A stretch of 10,237 nucleotides of DNA from an uncultured Eubacteriales bacterium (GCA_900557175.1 USSL01000042.1:1-10237); one strand, 5' to 3'; shown: positions 1-6,192, counted from the stretch's first letter. Notes: generated from the sequence alone by a model not told the origin. Made by a program: numbers and translations.

Positions 1-1678
1 ATTCCTTTCAGATTTGAGCCGCACAGTGATTGAGACATCAAAGGACGGTTATCCAGAGCTTGAGGAGCATAAGGATTATATTTTCAAAGTGATCACTCAG
101 GAGGAGGATAAGTTCGATAAGACAATTGACCAGGGACTTTCTATTCTTTCAGAGATGAAGGAGGCGCTGAAGGCATCCGGCAGCAAGCAGCTTTCCGGTG
201 AGGATGCTTTTAAGCTTTATGATACTTATGGTTTTCCGATGGATTTGACAGAAGAAATCTTAGAAGATGACGGTATCGAGATTGACAAGGATGGCTTTAC
301 GGCAGCAATGAATGCACAGCGTGAGAAGGCGAGAGCTGCAAGAAAGACAACAAACTATATGGGCGCAGATGTGACAGTTTATCAGTCTATCGATCCTGCC
401 CTGACAAGTACATTTGTCGGTTATGAAAATGATAATTATACATCAAAGATTACAGTGATGACAACAGAGGATGAGATTGTCCCGGCATTAAGTGACGGTC
501 AGAACGGCACAATTTTTGTTGAGGCGACACCGTTTTATGCGACAAGCGGCGGTCAGGCTTCTGACAGAGGTTTTATTTACGGCAATGACAGTATCTTTGA
601 AGTAAAAGATGTCATCAAGCTTCAGGGCGGCAAGATCGGTCATGTAGGTACGGTCATTAAAGGTGTATTTAAAAATGATGAATCTGTCGAGTTAAAGATT
701 GATACAGACAGAAGACGTGCAAGTGCGAAAAACCATAGTGCGACACATCTTCTTCAGAAGGCCTTAAAGGAAGTTTTGGGAAGTCATGTCCAGCAGGCCG
801 GTTCTCTCGTAGACGAGAGCAGACTTCGTTTTGACTTTACGCATTTTGCAGCAATGACAAAGGAAGAAATTGAAAAGGTTGAAGCAATTGTCAATGCCAA
901 AATTGAAGAAAATCTTCCGGTGCTTACAAAGGTCATGCCGATTGAGGAAGCTAAAAAGACAGGTGCGATGGCACTTTTCGGTGAAAAATACGGCGATGAT
1001 GTCCGCGTTGTTTCAATGGGTGATTTTTCCAAGGAGCTTTGCGGTGGTACACATGTATCAAATACAGGTAAAATCAGTGTGTTTAAAATTGTTTCAGAAG
1101 CCGGCGTGGCAGCGGGTGTCCGCCGTATTGAGGCATTGACATCAAAGGGCGTTTTTGATTTCTATAATCATATGGAAGCCGAGCTTAATGAGGCTGCAAA
1201 GACGGCAAAAACAGAGCCTGCACAGCTTGTTAAGAAAATTGAGACACTTCTTGAAGAAATGAAAGAATTACAGTCAGAAAATGAAAAGCTTAAAAATAAA
1301 ATGGCCAAAGAGGCTATGGGCGATGTTATGTCCAACGTTGTCGATGTGAAGGGTGTTAAGCTTCTTGCGACAAAGATGCAGGGCGTTGATATGACAAATC
1401 TTATGAATCTCGGCGACCAGTTAAAAACAAAGCTTGGCGACGGTGTTATTGTGCTTGCATCTGAAAATGACGGAAAGGTAAGTCTTCTTGCAATGGCAAC
1501 CGACGAGGCAATGAAAGCAGGCGCACATGCAGGCAATCTTATTAAGGGTATTGCAAAGCTTGTGGGCGGCGGCGGCGGCGGACGCCCGAATATGGCTCAG
1601 GCCGGCGGTAAAAATCCGGCAGGCATTGATGCAGCCTTAGAGGAAGCTAAGAAAGTGCTTGAAGGCCAGCTTGGTTAA
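1..1678 (+). CDS. alaS: Alanyl-tRNA synthetase, 3' part (5' end outside window)
   Basis: Cytoplasmic class II synthetase that charges tRNA-Ala and hydrolyses mischarged Ser/Gly-tRNA-Ala. The reading frame is open from base 2, so the gene begins upstream; 558 residues are visible of a family length near 870-880. The class II catalytic motifs lie off the window. Visible in order: the end of the aminoacylation region with the family motif FKLYDTYGFP (about 209-238); the start of the editing domain with TPFYATSGGQ (about 530-559); the editing zinc site HSATH (HxxxH, 734-748) and CGGTH (CxxxH, 1040-1054); a Lys/Glu-rich coiled coil (about 1228-1310); and the C-Ala domain with a six-glycine run and RPNMAQAGGK (about 1565-1612). 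All editing-site His and Cys residues are present, so the visible part looks functional. There is no terminator before the next gene, 20 bases downstream, so read-through is likely. The TTG at 14 is internal and is not a start. Confidence 0.97.
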   Translation, partial: FLSDLSRTVIETSKDGYPELEEHKDYIFKVITQEEDKFDKTIDQGLSILSEMKEALKASGSKQLSGEDAFKLYDTYGFPMDLTEEILEDDGIEIDKDGFTAAMNAQREKARAARKTTNYMGADVTVYQSIDPALTSTFVGYENDNYTSKITVMTTEDEIVPALSDGQNGTIFVEATPFYATSGGQASDRGFIYGNDSIFEVKDVIKLQGGKIGHVGTVIKGVFKNDESVELKIDTDRRRASAKNHSATHLLQKALKEVLGSHVQQAGSLVDESRLRFDFTHFAAMTKEEIEKVEAIVNAKIEENLPVLTKVMPIEEAKKTGAMALFGEKYGDDVRVVSMGDFSKELCGGTHVSNTGKISVFKIVSEAGVAAGVRRIEALTSKGVFDFYNHMEAELNEAAKTAKTEPAQLVKKIETLLEEMKELQSENEKLKNKMAKEAMGDVMSNVVDVKGVKLLATKMQGVDMTNLMNLGDQLKTKLGDGVIVLASENDGKVSLLAMATDEAMKAGAHAGNLIKGIAKLVGGGGGGRPNMAQAGGKNPAGIDAALEEAKKVLEGQLG

Positions 1679-1698
1679 TAACCGGAGAGGAAATTTTC

Positions 1699-3021
1699 AT
1701 GAAGGTGACAAAAAAGGCAGCAGCGCTTTTGCTGTCAGTGCTTATGTTTGCCGCAGTTTTTATCGCCTGTGTTCACTATGCGGGCAATGCCAGAGATTAT
1801 TACGTGGATCATCCTGGCATTGCCGGCGTCCGGCTTGATTTTAAGGTAACATCTGTCGAAAAGCTGATTTCATCCTATGTGAATACGGCGCTTGAGCGCG
1901 AGATCACAGTCAGCGGTGCCGGGGATTTAATGTTTTTTGAATGGCAGCTTAACAGAGCCTATGATAAGACTTCAGAAACCTTTGATTTTTCAGACAGCTT
2001 TTCGTATATTTCAAAATATCTTGAGCCGTCGGATTTAGTCATTGGCAGTCTTGAGACGACCTTTGCAGGCAAAGATAAGGGTAAGTATACTGATTTTTAC
2101 GGCTACGGCGCCAATGTCAGTGATATGAACTTTAATACGCCGGATTCAGCGGCAGAGGCGATTGCATCGGCTGGTTTTGACATTGTGTCCACAGCCAATG
2201 AGCATGCCTTAGACAGCGGCACCGAAGGGCTCATACGGACATATGATACAGCGGTGAATGCAGGACTTTGTGTTGTCGGCACAAAGAAAGCAGCGTCGGA
2301 TAAAGGCTATACAATCGTCAGAGAAAATGGTCTTGATATCGGTGTGGCAGCCTATACGGCAAAAATGCCTGCGGTCGATGAGAGCAACGCGGCGCTTGTC
2401 CAAACGATTGATGATTATTCGGAGGAAAAGATCGCGGCGATGTGCAGCGATATAAAGGCAATGAAAGACGAAGGCGCCGAGGCTGTTGTTGTAATGCTGC
2501 ATTTTGGAGAAAATTATGCCGAGACACCGGATGATAATCAGAAGTCAGCTGCACGAAAGCTTATAGAAGCCGGTGCCGATGTTGTTTTTGGCAGTCATCC
2601 GCATACGCTCCAGCCGGTGGAAGTTTATCCGGTGAGCGCAGATGACGGCACACAAAGAAATGGCGTGATTATTTACTCGATGGGTAATTTTTTGTCATCC
2701 CAGCAATATAAGGGCGGTACCGGCAACAGAGATATCGGCGCGCTGTTTGATATTGTTTTTGTGAAGCAGGGTAAGAAGGCGCGGATTAAGGAGATTCATG
2801 TGACGCCGGTTTATTCAAACTGGACGGACGAGGCGATTTCAGTCATTCCTGTCTGTGAGGCGAAAGAGGCGCCGGAGCACTTTGAAGGGCTTTTAGACAG
2901 ACATGCAGTTTCAAGAATTAATGCCGCATATGACACTCTGATTCCGTCAATGCTTCAAAATAGTGGCCTTAATTACACATATTCTGATTATAAATATAAA
3001 ATTTCGCTTGAAAATAGTTGA
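1699..3021 (+). CDS. CapA/PgsA-type protein (PGA_cap metallophosphatase fold), membrane-anchored
   Basis: A 440-residue protein of the CapA family (poly-gamma-glutamate synthesis/capsule, calcineurin-like fold). ATG at 1699 has GGAGAGG 8 bases upstream. The N-terminus (basic MKVTKK, then a hydrophobic stretch, residues about 7-24) is a signal peptide or membrane anchor. Cys24 is preceded by FIA, a poor lipobox, so I do not call it a lipoprotein. Family motifs: GAGDLMF around Asp76; SLETT around Glu119; ANEHALDSG around residues 166-174; HFGENY from His268; GADVVFGSHPHTLQP with His300 and His302; YSMGNF at 326-331. Two motifs differ from the forms I remember for the family: ANEH where ANNH is usual, and HFG where HWG is usual. 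Its role here is unclear. No capB/capC-like ligase genes are adjacent, so a general cell-envelope hydrolase is as likely as polyglutamate export. Probably transcribed with alaS. Its stop codon lies inside the -35 box of the rpsU promoter. Confidence 0.88.
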   Translation: MKVTKKAAALLLSVLMFAAVFIACVHYAGNARDYYVDHPGIAGVRLDFKVTSVEKLISSYVNTALEREITVSGAGDLMFFEWQLNRAYDKTSETFDFSDSFSYISKYLEPSDLVIGSLETTFAGKDKGKYTDFYGYGANVSDMNFNTPDSAAEAIASAGFDIVSTANEHALDSGTEGLIRTYDTAVNAGLCVVGTKKAASDKGYTIVRENGLDIGVAAYTAKMPAVDESNAALVQTIDDYSEEKIAAMCSDIKAMKDEGAEAVVVMLHFGENYAETPDDNQKSAARKLIEAGADVVFGSHPHTLQPVEVYPVSADDGTQRNGVIIYSMGNFLSSQQYKGGTGNRDIGALFDIVFVKQGKKARIKEIHVTPVYSNWTDEAISVIPVCEAKEAPEHFEGLLDRHAVSRINAAYDTLIPSMLQNSGLNYTYSDYKYKISLENS

Positions 3022-3045
3022 CGAATAAAAAAAATATGCTATAAT
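3018..3045 (+). promoter_or_regulatory. Sigma-A type promoter of rpsU, overlapping the end of the CapA gene
   Basis: TTGACG (3018-3023), a 16-base spacer, and TATAAT (3040-3045) preceded by TG at 3037-3038, making an extended -10. The -35 box includes the TGA stop of the upstream gene (3019-3021). Transcription would start near 3052 and give a leader of about 70 bases before rpsU. Five of six bases match at -35 and six of six at -10, so this is the strongest promoter in the window and suits a ribosomal protein gene. Confidence 0.85.
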
Positions 3046-3122
3046 TCTAATAGTGCTATGAAAATATACCCAGACAGTTGTATAGGCACAATACGCAACT
3101 GGAGGGAGGTAAGGTGTGAGCT

Positions 3123-3299
3123 ATGTCAAATGTAATCGTTAAAGAAAACGAAACTTTAGATAGTGCTTTACGCAGATTTAAAAGAAACTGCGCGAAAGCC
3201 GGAATCCAGCAGGAAATCCGTAAAAGAGAGCATTACGAAAAACCAAGCGTAAGACGTAAAAAGAAATCTGAAGCAGCTAGAAAGCGCAAGTATAAATAA
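3123..3299 (+). CDS. rpsU: 30S ribosomal protein S21 (bS21)
   Basis: A 58-residue, very basic protein beginning [20 protein letters not shown] and ending in a Lys/Arg-rich tail (ARKRKYK). This matches bS21, the small-subunit protein near the 3' end of 16S rRNA that assists initiation; the family is normally 57-70 residues. The ATG at 3123 follows a purine-rich GGAGGGAGGT (3101-3110) with a 12-base gap, slightly long. The in-frame GTG at 3114 is followed directly by TGA, so it cannot be the start. A short hairpin (AGTTG 3076-3080 with CAACT 3096-3100) lies just upstream of the ribosome binding site and might tune translation; this is inference. The gene has its own promoter and terminator and is monocistronic. 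Confidence 0.97.
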   Translation: MSNVIVKENETLDSALRRFKRNCAKAGIQQEIRKREHYEKPSVRRKKKSEAARKRKYK

Positions 3300-3326
3300 T
3301 TGCCTGCTGCAATAAGTGAGTAAACC

Positions 3327-3374
3327 AAAAGACATATTTTTACTGTAAACCGGTAAGAATATGTCTTTTTTTTT
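3327..3374 (+). terminator. Strong intrinsic terminator after rpsU
   Basis: AAAAGACATATT (3327-3338) pairs perfectly with AATATGTCTTTT (3358-3369). The inner pairing continues through one G-T pair to C3343/G3353, giving a stem of about 17 bp and a 9-base loop. Nine T residues (3366-3374) follow the stem. The left flank has only four A residues, so it acts mainly on + strand transcripts. It insulates rpsU from yqfC. Confidence 0.93.
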
Positions 3375-3419
3375 GCGTGTGCACATATGTTATAAACAAA
3401 GCTTTGCGGACGGTGTGTG

Positions 3420-3737
3420 ATGGAAAGACATAAGAAGTTTCGGCGTGAAAAAGAAAAAGGATTCAGTCAATGCAAACGGCGCCCGGCACCGGCGCACACC
3501 TGTGAGGAGGCACAGATGCAAAAGTCAGAAGCCTCACTTCCGATGATTACAATGCGGGCAGGCTTGTGGGTGCATGTGGAAAATTATGGTACAATGACGC
3601 TTTATGAAAATGAGCATATACGTCTTGCGGGAAAACAGTGGCGGATGAGCATTGAGGGGCAGCGGCTAAAAATCGTTTATTTTACAGAGGACGATATACT
3701 TGTGTCCGGTCATATAGGTCAGATCCGGTTTTTATAA
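3420..3737 (+). CDS. yqfC: YabP/YqfC-family sporulation protein
   Basis: A small protein of the YabP/YqfC family (105 residues from this start; B. subtilis YqfC is about 93). The conserved core runs from LPMITMRAGLWVHVENYG to DDILVSGHIGQIRF and matches the family pattern PxITMxGxLxVxIENxxG followed by a C-terminal ILxxGxIxxVxF. The B. subtilis gene is transcribed under sigma-E in the mother cell and paired with yqfD; that arrangement holds here, with yqfD 33 bases downstream. Start choice is uncertain. ATG 3420 gives a basic N-terminus (MERHKKFRREKEKG) like that seen in relatives but has no clear ribosome binding site; GTG 3417 is adjacent. ATG 3516 has a perfect GAGGAGG 5 bases upstream but leaves only 73 residues, with 8 before the conserved core. 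The longer form is preferred on family grounds. No convincing sigma-E promoter was found. Confidence 0.85.
   Translation: MERHKKFRREKEKGFSQCKRRPAPAHTCEEAQMQKSEASLPMITMRAGLWVHVENYGTMTLYENEHIRLAGKQWRMSIEGQRLKIVYFTEDDILVSGHIGQIRFL
3504..3518 (+). promoter_or_regulatory. Strong internal ribosome binding site and ATG in yqfC (alternative start)
   Basis: GAGGAGG (3504-3510) is placed 5 bases before an in-frame ATG (3516). It is a better ribosome binding site than anything before ATG 3420. It may be the true start, or give a second shorter product, or be a chance effect of Glu-Glu codons (GAG GAG). Confidence 0.5.
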
Positions 3738-3770
3738 TATCGGAAATATGATGTTTGGAGGTGAGCGCTT

Positions 3771-4943
3771 ATGTACAGATTATGGCAGAAAATTGCAGGA
3801 TACAGCCGATGCCGCATTTTGGGAGCCGATGCGGGAAGACTTCTGATGCTTTGTAAGCGCCGCCGGCTCTATTTGTGGGATATATGCCCATGTGACGGCG
3901 GATTGGAAGCTTTTGTACTGACGCCGTATATCCGGGATTTGTCAGAAACTGCGCTTGTGTGTGGTGCTTGTGTGACAGTTCTGGACGCTTATGGGCTCCC
4001 GGTCATTTTAAAAAAAGCGGCCGTCCACAAATTCTTCTTTTTTGGACTTTTATCGGCAGTGCTCATTATTTTTGCCCTGTCACGTTACATATGGGCTGTG
4101 GAAGTCTGCGGCAATTCTTTTTACACCGATGAAATGCTCTCTGCATATCTTGCAGAAATCGGTGCCGGTGCGGGAAGCTTAAAGAGGCATATTGTGCCCT
4201 CCGAGGTGGAAGAAAATATAAGACTTAAATATCCGCGTATTTCATGGGTGTCGGCAAGAATTACGGGTACAAAGCTGATGCTTGATATTGAGGAGGGACA
4301 GCCGGATATGAAGATGCCAGATGCAGACACGGGTGATTTATGCGCGCCTTATTCGGGAACCGTTGTTTCTATGATCACAAGGGCAGGGACGCCGCTTGTA
4401 AAAAAGGGGGATATTGTAAAAAAAGGTGATGTGCTCGTTGCGGCTGGGATGGATATTTGCGGTGATGATGGGACAGTCGTAAAGACAGTGCCTGCGGCGG
4501 CGGACGCGGATATCGTACTTCGGGTAAGGTTTGCTGTTGACAGGCGCTATGACAGACATTATATAAAAAAAAATGACGCCGGCGAAGCAAAAAAGAGTTA
4601 TGCCATTCATCTGTTCGGGCATACGTTTACTGTGCCTGATATGTCCCGCAGTGCGATGTCAGATTATGATGAAACAGTGGAATATAAGGTATTCCGTCTG
4701 ACAGAGGATTTTTATCTGCCTTTTGCCGTGACGGTGACAAGCCGTAAGCCATATACACAGACGCCGGCTTTGTATACGGCGGAAGAAATCAGAACAATAG
4801 CGTCGCGGGACTTTGAAAGAAAGCTTGAGACAATGAGAAATGACGGCGCAAAACTGATTGAAAATCATACGGATTTTGAAGTGACAAAAGACGACTTGTT
4901 ACTGACTGGTTATGTCATTATGGAAATGCCGTGCGGGACTTAA
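3771..4943 (+). CDS. yqfD: Sporulation protein YqfD
   Basis: A 390-residue single-pass membrane protein of the YqfD family (B. subtilis YqfD about 398 residues). ATG 3771 has GGAGGT (3757-3762) 8 bases upstream. Order: a soluble N-terminal region with LWDICPCDGG (about 35-44); one strong membrane segment FFFFGLLSAVLIIFALS (about 87-104); the conserved RISWVSARITGTKLMLDIEE (about 156-175); then GTPLVKKGDIVKKGDVLVAAG (about 205-225), whose repeated VKKGD resembles the hairpin of a barrel-sandwich (lipoyl/HlyD-like) fold, with no sign that it is lipoylated; and a C-terminal extracytoplasmic domain. The family is widespread in endospore formers and was described as sigma-E dependent in B. subtilis; its molecular role is not settled. 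It is probably co-transcribed with yqfC. It ends 37 bases before the palindromic element. Confidence 0.92.
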   Translation: MYRLWQKIAGYSRCRILGADAGRLLMLCKRRRLYLWDICPCDGGLEAFVLTPYIRDLSETALVCGACVTVLDAYGLPVILKKAAVHKFFFFGLLSAVLIIFALSRYIWAVEVCGNSFYTDEMLSAYLAEIGAGAGSLKRHIVPSEVEENIRLKYPRISWVSARITGTKLMLDIEEGQPDMKMPDADTGDLCAPYSGTVVSMITRAGTPLVKKGDIVKKGDVLVAAGMDICGDDGTVVKTVPAAADADIVLRVRFAVDRRYDRHYIKKNDAGEAKKSYAIHLFGHTFTVPDMSRSAMSDYDETVEYKVFRLTEDFYLPFAVTVTSRKPYTQTPALYTAEEIRTIASRDFERKLETMRNDGAKLIENHTDFEVTKDDLLLTGYVIMEMPCGT

Positions 4944-4960
4944 ATTTATGTATAAGCCGA

Positions 4961-4989
4961 TGGAAAATAAAGCGAAATGATGGTATAAT
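4961..4989 (+). promoter_or_regulatory. Possible promoter at the left edge of the palindromic element
   Basis: TGGAAA (4961-4966) is a weak -35 (4 of 6), followed by a 17-base spacer and TATAAT (4984-4989) in the extended form TGGTATAAT. The -10 is also the left closing arm of the palindromic element. A transcript from here would start near 4996, inside the first hairpin, so the hairpin could not form in that RNA. This speaks against it being the leader promoter for an RNA device. Confidence 0.4.
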
Positions 4990-5051
4990 GATTGCACAGA
5001 GTGCAATCAGCCCGGTTTTACCGGGCACTCCGCCTTGCGGAGTTTATACCA
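4981..5051. repeat. Palindromic multi-hairpin element (four-way junction), unclassified
   Basis: A 71-base block closed by TGGTATAA (4981-4988) pairing with TTATACCA (5044-5051). Inside are three perfect hairpins with 3-base loops: 4990-5008 (8 bp, GATTGCAC/GTGCAATC, loop AGA), 5010-5026 (7 bp, GCCCGGT/ACCGGGC, loop TTT) and 5027-5043 (7 bp, ACTCCGC/GCGGAGT, loop CTT). Only two bases (4989, 5009) are unpaired outside the loops. This is dense, perfect and symmetric, as in a REP/MITE-like extragenic element or a structured RNA. It is not a tRNA: the loops are three bases, with no anticodon or T-loop. I do not recognise it as a known riboswitch. Confidence 0.8.
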
Positions 5052-5067
5052 GCAATCCACGGCTTGC

Positions 5068-5097
5068 AAAGCAAATGCCCTTCGGGCGCTTTCTTTA
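5068..5097 (+). terminator. Weak terminator-like hairpin downstream of yqfD
   Basis: A bulged 9-bp hairpin (AAAGC + GCCC / GGGC + GCTTT, loop TTC) is followed by a short pyrimidine-rich tail (TTTCTTT, 5090-5096). This could end a yqfC-yqfD transcript before the kinase gene. The T-tract is interrupted and the stem is bulged, so this is only a possibility. Confidence 0.3.
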
Positions 5098-5106
5098 CTG
5101 CGCGCG

Positions 5107-5115
5107 TGGTATAAT
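5107..5115 (+). promoter_or_regulatory. Extended -10 promoter for the PfkB kinase gene
   Basis: TGGTATAAT is a perfect extended -10 (TGnTATAAT). Transcription would start near 5122, 16 bases before the AGGAG ribosome binding site (5138-5142), which fits well. No good -35 is present at the usual spacing. It coincides with the right-hand copy of the palindromic element's arm, so the element may supply this gene's promoter. Confidence 0.6.
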
Positions 5116-5150
5116 AGATTTGTATAATGAATATGACAGGAGAAATAATT

Positions 5151-6086
5151 ATGGTTTATACAGTGACTTTTAATCCGTCGTTAGATTACATTGTTTCAGT
5201 CGGCAATTTTGAACCGGGTATGACAAACAGAACGACAGCAGAGCAGATCTTTGCCGGGGGCAAGGGCATTAATGTTTCTGTTGTATTAAATAATCTCGGT
5301 ATAAAAAGTACGGCGCTCGGCTTTACTGCCGGTTTTACCGGGGAAGAAATTGAAAAAAAAGTAAAAAAGATTGGTTTAGACAGTGATTTTATCCGTGTAA
5401 AGCACGGTTTTTCAAGAATTAATGTAAAATTAAAGGATTATGACGGCACTGAAATTAACGGCCGGGGACCGGACATCAGTGCAGAGGAAACGGCGGCGCT
5501 TTTAGAGAAGCTTGATGTTTTAACTGCCGGGGATGTGCTTGTACTTGCGGGAAGTATTCCTGACAGTCTTCCAAATGATATGTACAGTATAATTTTAGAA
5601 AGACTTCAGGACAGAGGTGTTTTATTTGTTGTAGATGCAACAAAGGATTTACTTTTAAATGCTCTTAAATATCATCCGTTTCTTATAAAGCCGAATCATC
5701 ATGAGCTTGGGGAGATTTTTGGCATCAGGCTTCAGACAAAGGAAGCTGTCGTGCCTTATGCAAAAAAGCTTTTGAAAGCAGGTGCAAAAAATGTGCTCGT
5801 TTCGATGGCGGGTGACGGGGCAGTGTTCCTTTCGGAAAAAGGTGATATCTGTATGCTTGAAGCGCCAGAGGGAAAGGTGATGAATGCTGTCGGGGCAGGA
5901 GATTCTATGGTGGCCGGTTTCGTTGCAGGATGGCTTGAGAAAAAGGATACGGCACACGCCTTTAAAATGAGTGTGGCTGCGGGAAGCGCAAGCGCATTTT
6001 CGGAGTTTTTGGCGACAAGGCAGGAAATAGAAACTCTTTACAGCCGCCTTTACGAAAATAAATATATCTGTTATAATGAGCGTTGA
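5151..6086 (+). CDS. PfkB-family sugar-phosphate kinase, 1-phosphofructokinase (FruK/LacC type)
   Basis: A 311-residue cytoplasmic kinase of the ribokinase/PfkB superfamily. It probably phosphorylates fructose 1-phosphate to fructose 1,6-bisphosphate or a related hexose phosphate. Motifs: TFNPSLDY near the N-terminus (FruK/LacC-type TxNPxxD); GGKGIN at 36-41 (PfkB signature 1 region); VLAGSIP (about 132-138); KPNHHELGEIFG from 180; NAVGAGDSMVAGF with GAGD at 248-251 and Asp251 as the catalytic base. ATG 5151 is chosen because AGGAG (5138-5142) sits 8 bases before it; the in-frame ATGs at 5127 and 5133 lie upstream of that site. FruK genes commonly sit with a DeoR/FruR regulator and a fructose PTS transporter. 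Neither is here, so the substrate (fructose-1-P or tagatose-6-P) is open. It interrupts the yqfD-phoH neighbourhood with its own promoter and terminator. Confidence 0.9.
   Translation: MVYTVTFNPSLDYIVSVGNFEPGMTNRTTAEQIFAGGKGINVSVVLNNLGIKSTALGFTAGFTGEEIEKKVKKIGLDSDFIRVKHGFSRINVKLKDYDGTEINGRGPDISAEETAALLEKLDVLTAGDVLVLAGSIPDSLPNDMYSIILERLQDRGVLFVVDATKDLLLNALKYHPFLIKPNHHELGEIFGIRLQTKEAVVPYAKKLLKAGAKNVLVSMAGDGAVFLSEKGDICMLEAPEGKVMNAVGAGDSMVAGFVAGWLEKKDTAHAFKMSVAAGSASAFSEFLATRQEIETLYSRLYENKYICYNER
6049..6077 (+). promoter_or_regulatory. Possible promoter in the last codons of the kinase gene
   Basis: TTTACG (6049-6054, 4 of 6), a 17-base spacer and TATAAT (6072-6077) preceded by TGT (extended -10). 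It would start transcription near 6084, inside the terminator stem. Such a transcript would lack the outer base pairs of the hairpin and might read through towards phoH. It may instead be chance in AT-rich codons. Confidence 0.4.
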
Positions 6087-6115
6087 CGGATGTAAAATCC
6101 GTCAGCGCTATTTTT
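6079..6115 (+). terminator. Intrinsic terminator overlapping the end of the kinase gene
   Basis: AGCGTTGACGGAT (6079-6091) pairs with ATCCGTCAGCGCT (6097-6109). The stem is 13 bp with one G-T pair and a five-base loop, followed by A and five T (6111-6115). The kinase stop codon (6084-6086) is inside the left arm. Confidence 0.85.
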
Positions 6116-6176
6116 GCCGCATCAAAAGGCTTTGTCCTGTGTGGTAAAAGGCGCGATATGAAATTCTATTTTGAAA

Positions 6177-6192
6177 AGGAGAGCATGTTTTG
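6177..6192 (+). promoter_or_regulatory. Ribosome binding site fixing a TTG start for phoH, with a nested mini-ORF
   Basis: AGGAG (6177-6181) lies 8 bases before TTG 6190, the best start for PhoH. An out-of-frame ATG (6185) only 3 bases after the site encodes just Met-Phe-Trp-stop (6185-6196), overlapping the TTG. It is probably too close to the ribosome binding site to be used well, but it is a candidate translational modulator. Confidence 0.6.

Larger units (their letters stand above)
5052..5115. repeat. Right half of the palindromic block, ending in a second TGGTATAAT copy
   Basis: TGGTATAAT recurs at 5107-5115 as a direct copy of 4981-4989. It is also an inverted partner of the central TTATACCA (5044-5051), so the central arm could pair with either the left or the right copy but not both. 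Between them lies a bulged hairpin: AAAGC (5068-5072) with GCTTT (5088-5092) and GCCC (5077-5080) with GGGC (5084-5087), loop TTC, left bulge AAAT. The whole 4981-5115 stretch may be one composite repeat unit. Confidence 0.6.

Noticed and set aside
1168..1536. A 122-codon minus-strand open frame inside alaS
   Set aside because: It mirrors the alaS codons, has no family match that I recognise, and lies fully inside a clear essential gene. The same applies to the other antisense frames within the CapA, yqfD, kinase, phoH and lipoprotein genes.
3357..3391. A sigma-E promoter for yqfCD (GAATATG ... CATATGTT)
   Set aside because: Both boxes look partly right, but the gap is 20 bases where about 14-15 is expected, and the first box lies in the rpsU terminator stem.
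4981..5051. A tRNA or tRNA-like cloverleaf
   Set aside because: The four-way-junction layout and 71-base length resemble one, but all three loops are 3 bases. There is no 7-base anticodon loop, no GTTCGA T-loop and no D-loop features.
5123..5128. TATAAT just before the kinase gene as its promoter
   Set aside because: RNA would start only a few bases before the ribosome binding site at 5138, and no -35 is present. TGGTATAAT at 5107 is better placed.
5127..5150. Upstream ATGs (5127, 5133) as the kinase start
   Set aside because: The good AGGAG site (5138-5142) is downstream of both and correctly spaced for ATG 5151, where the family N-terminus begins.
4931..5173. An 80-codon open frame from GTG 4931 running across the palindromic block
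   Set aside because: It overlaps the end of yqfD and the start of the kinase gene, has no ribosome binding site, and its sequence is dictated by the hairpins. No protein family is recognisable. It is probably a chance open frame in a GC-rich repeat.
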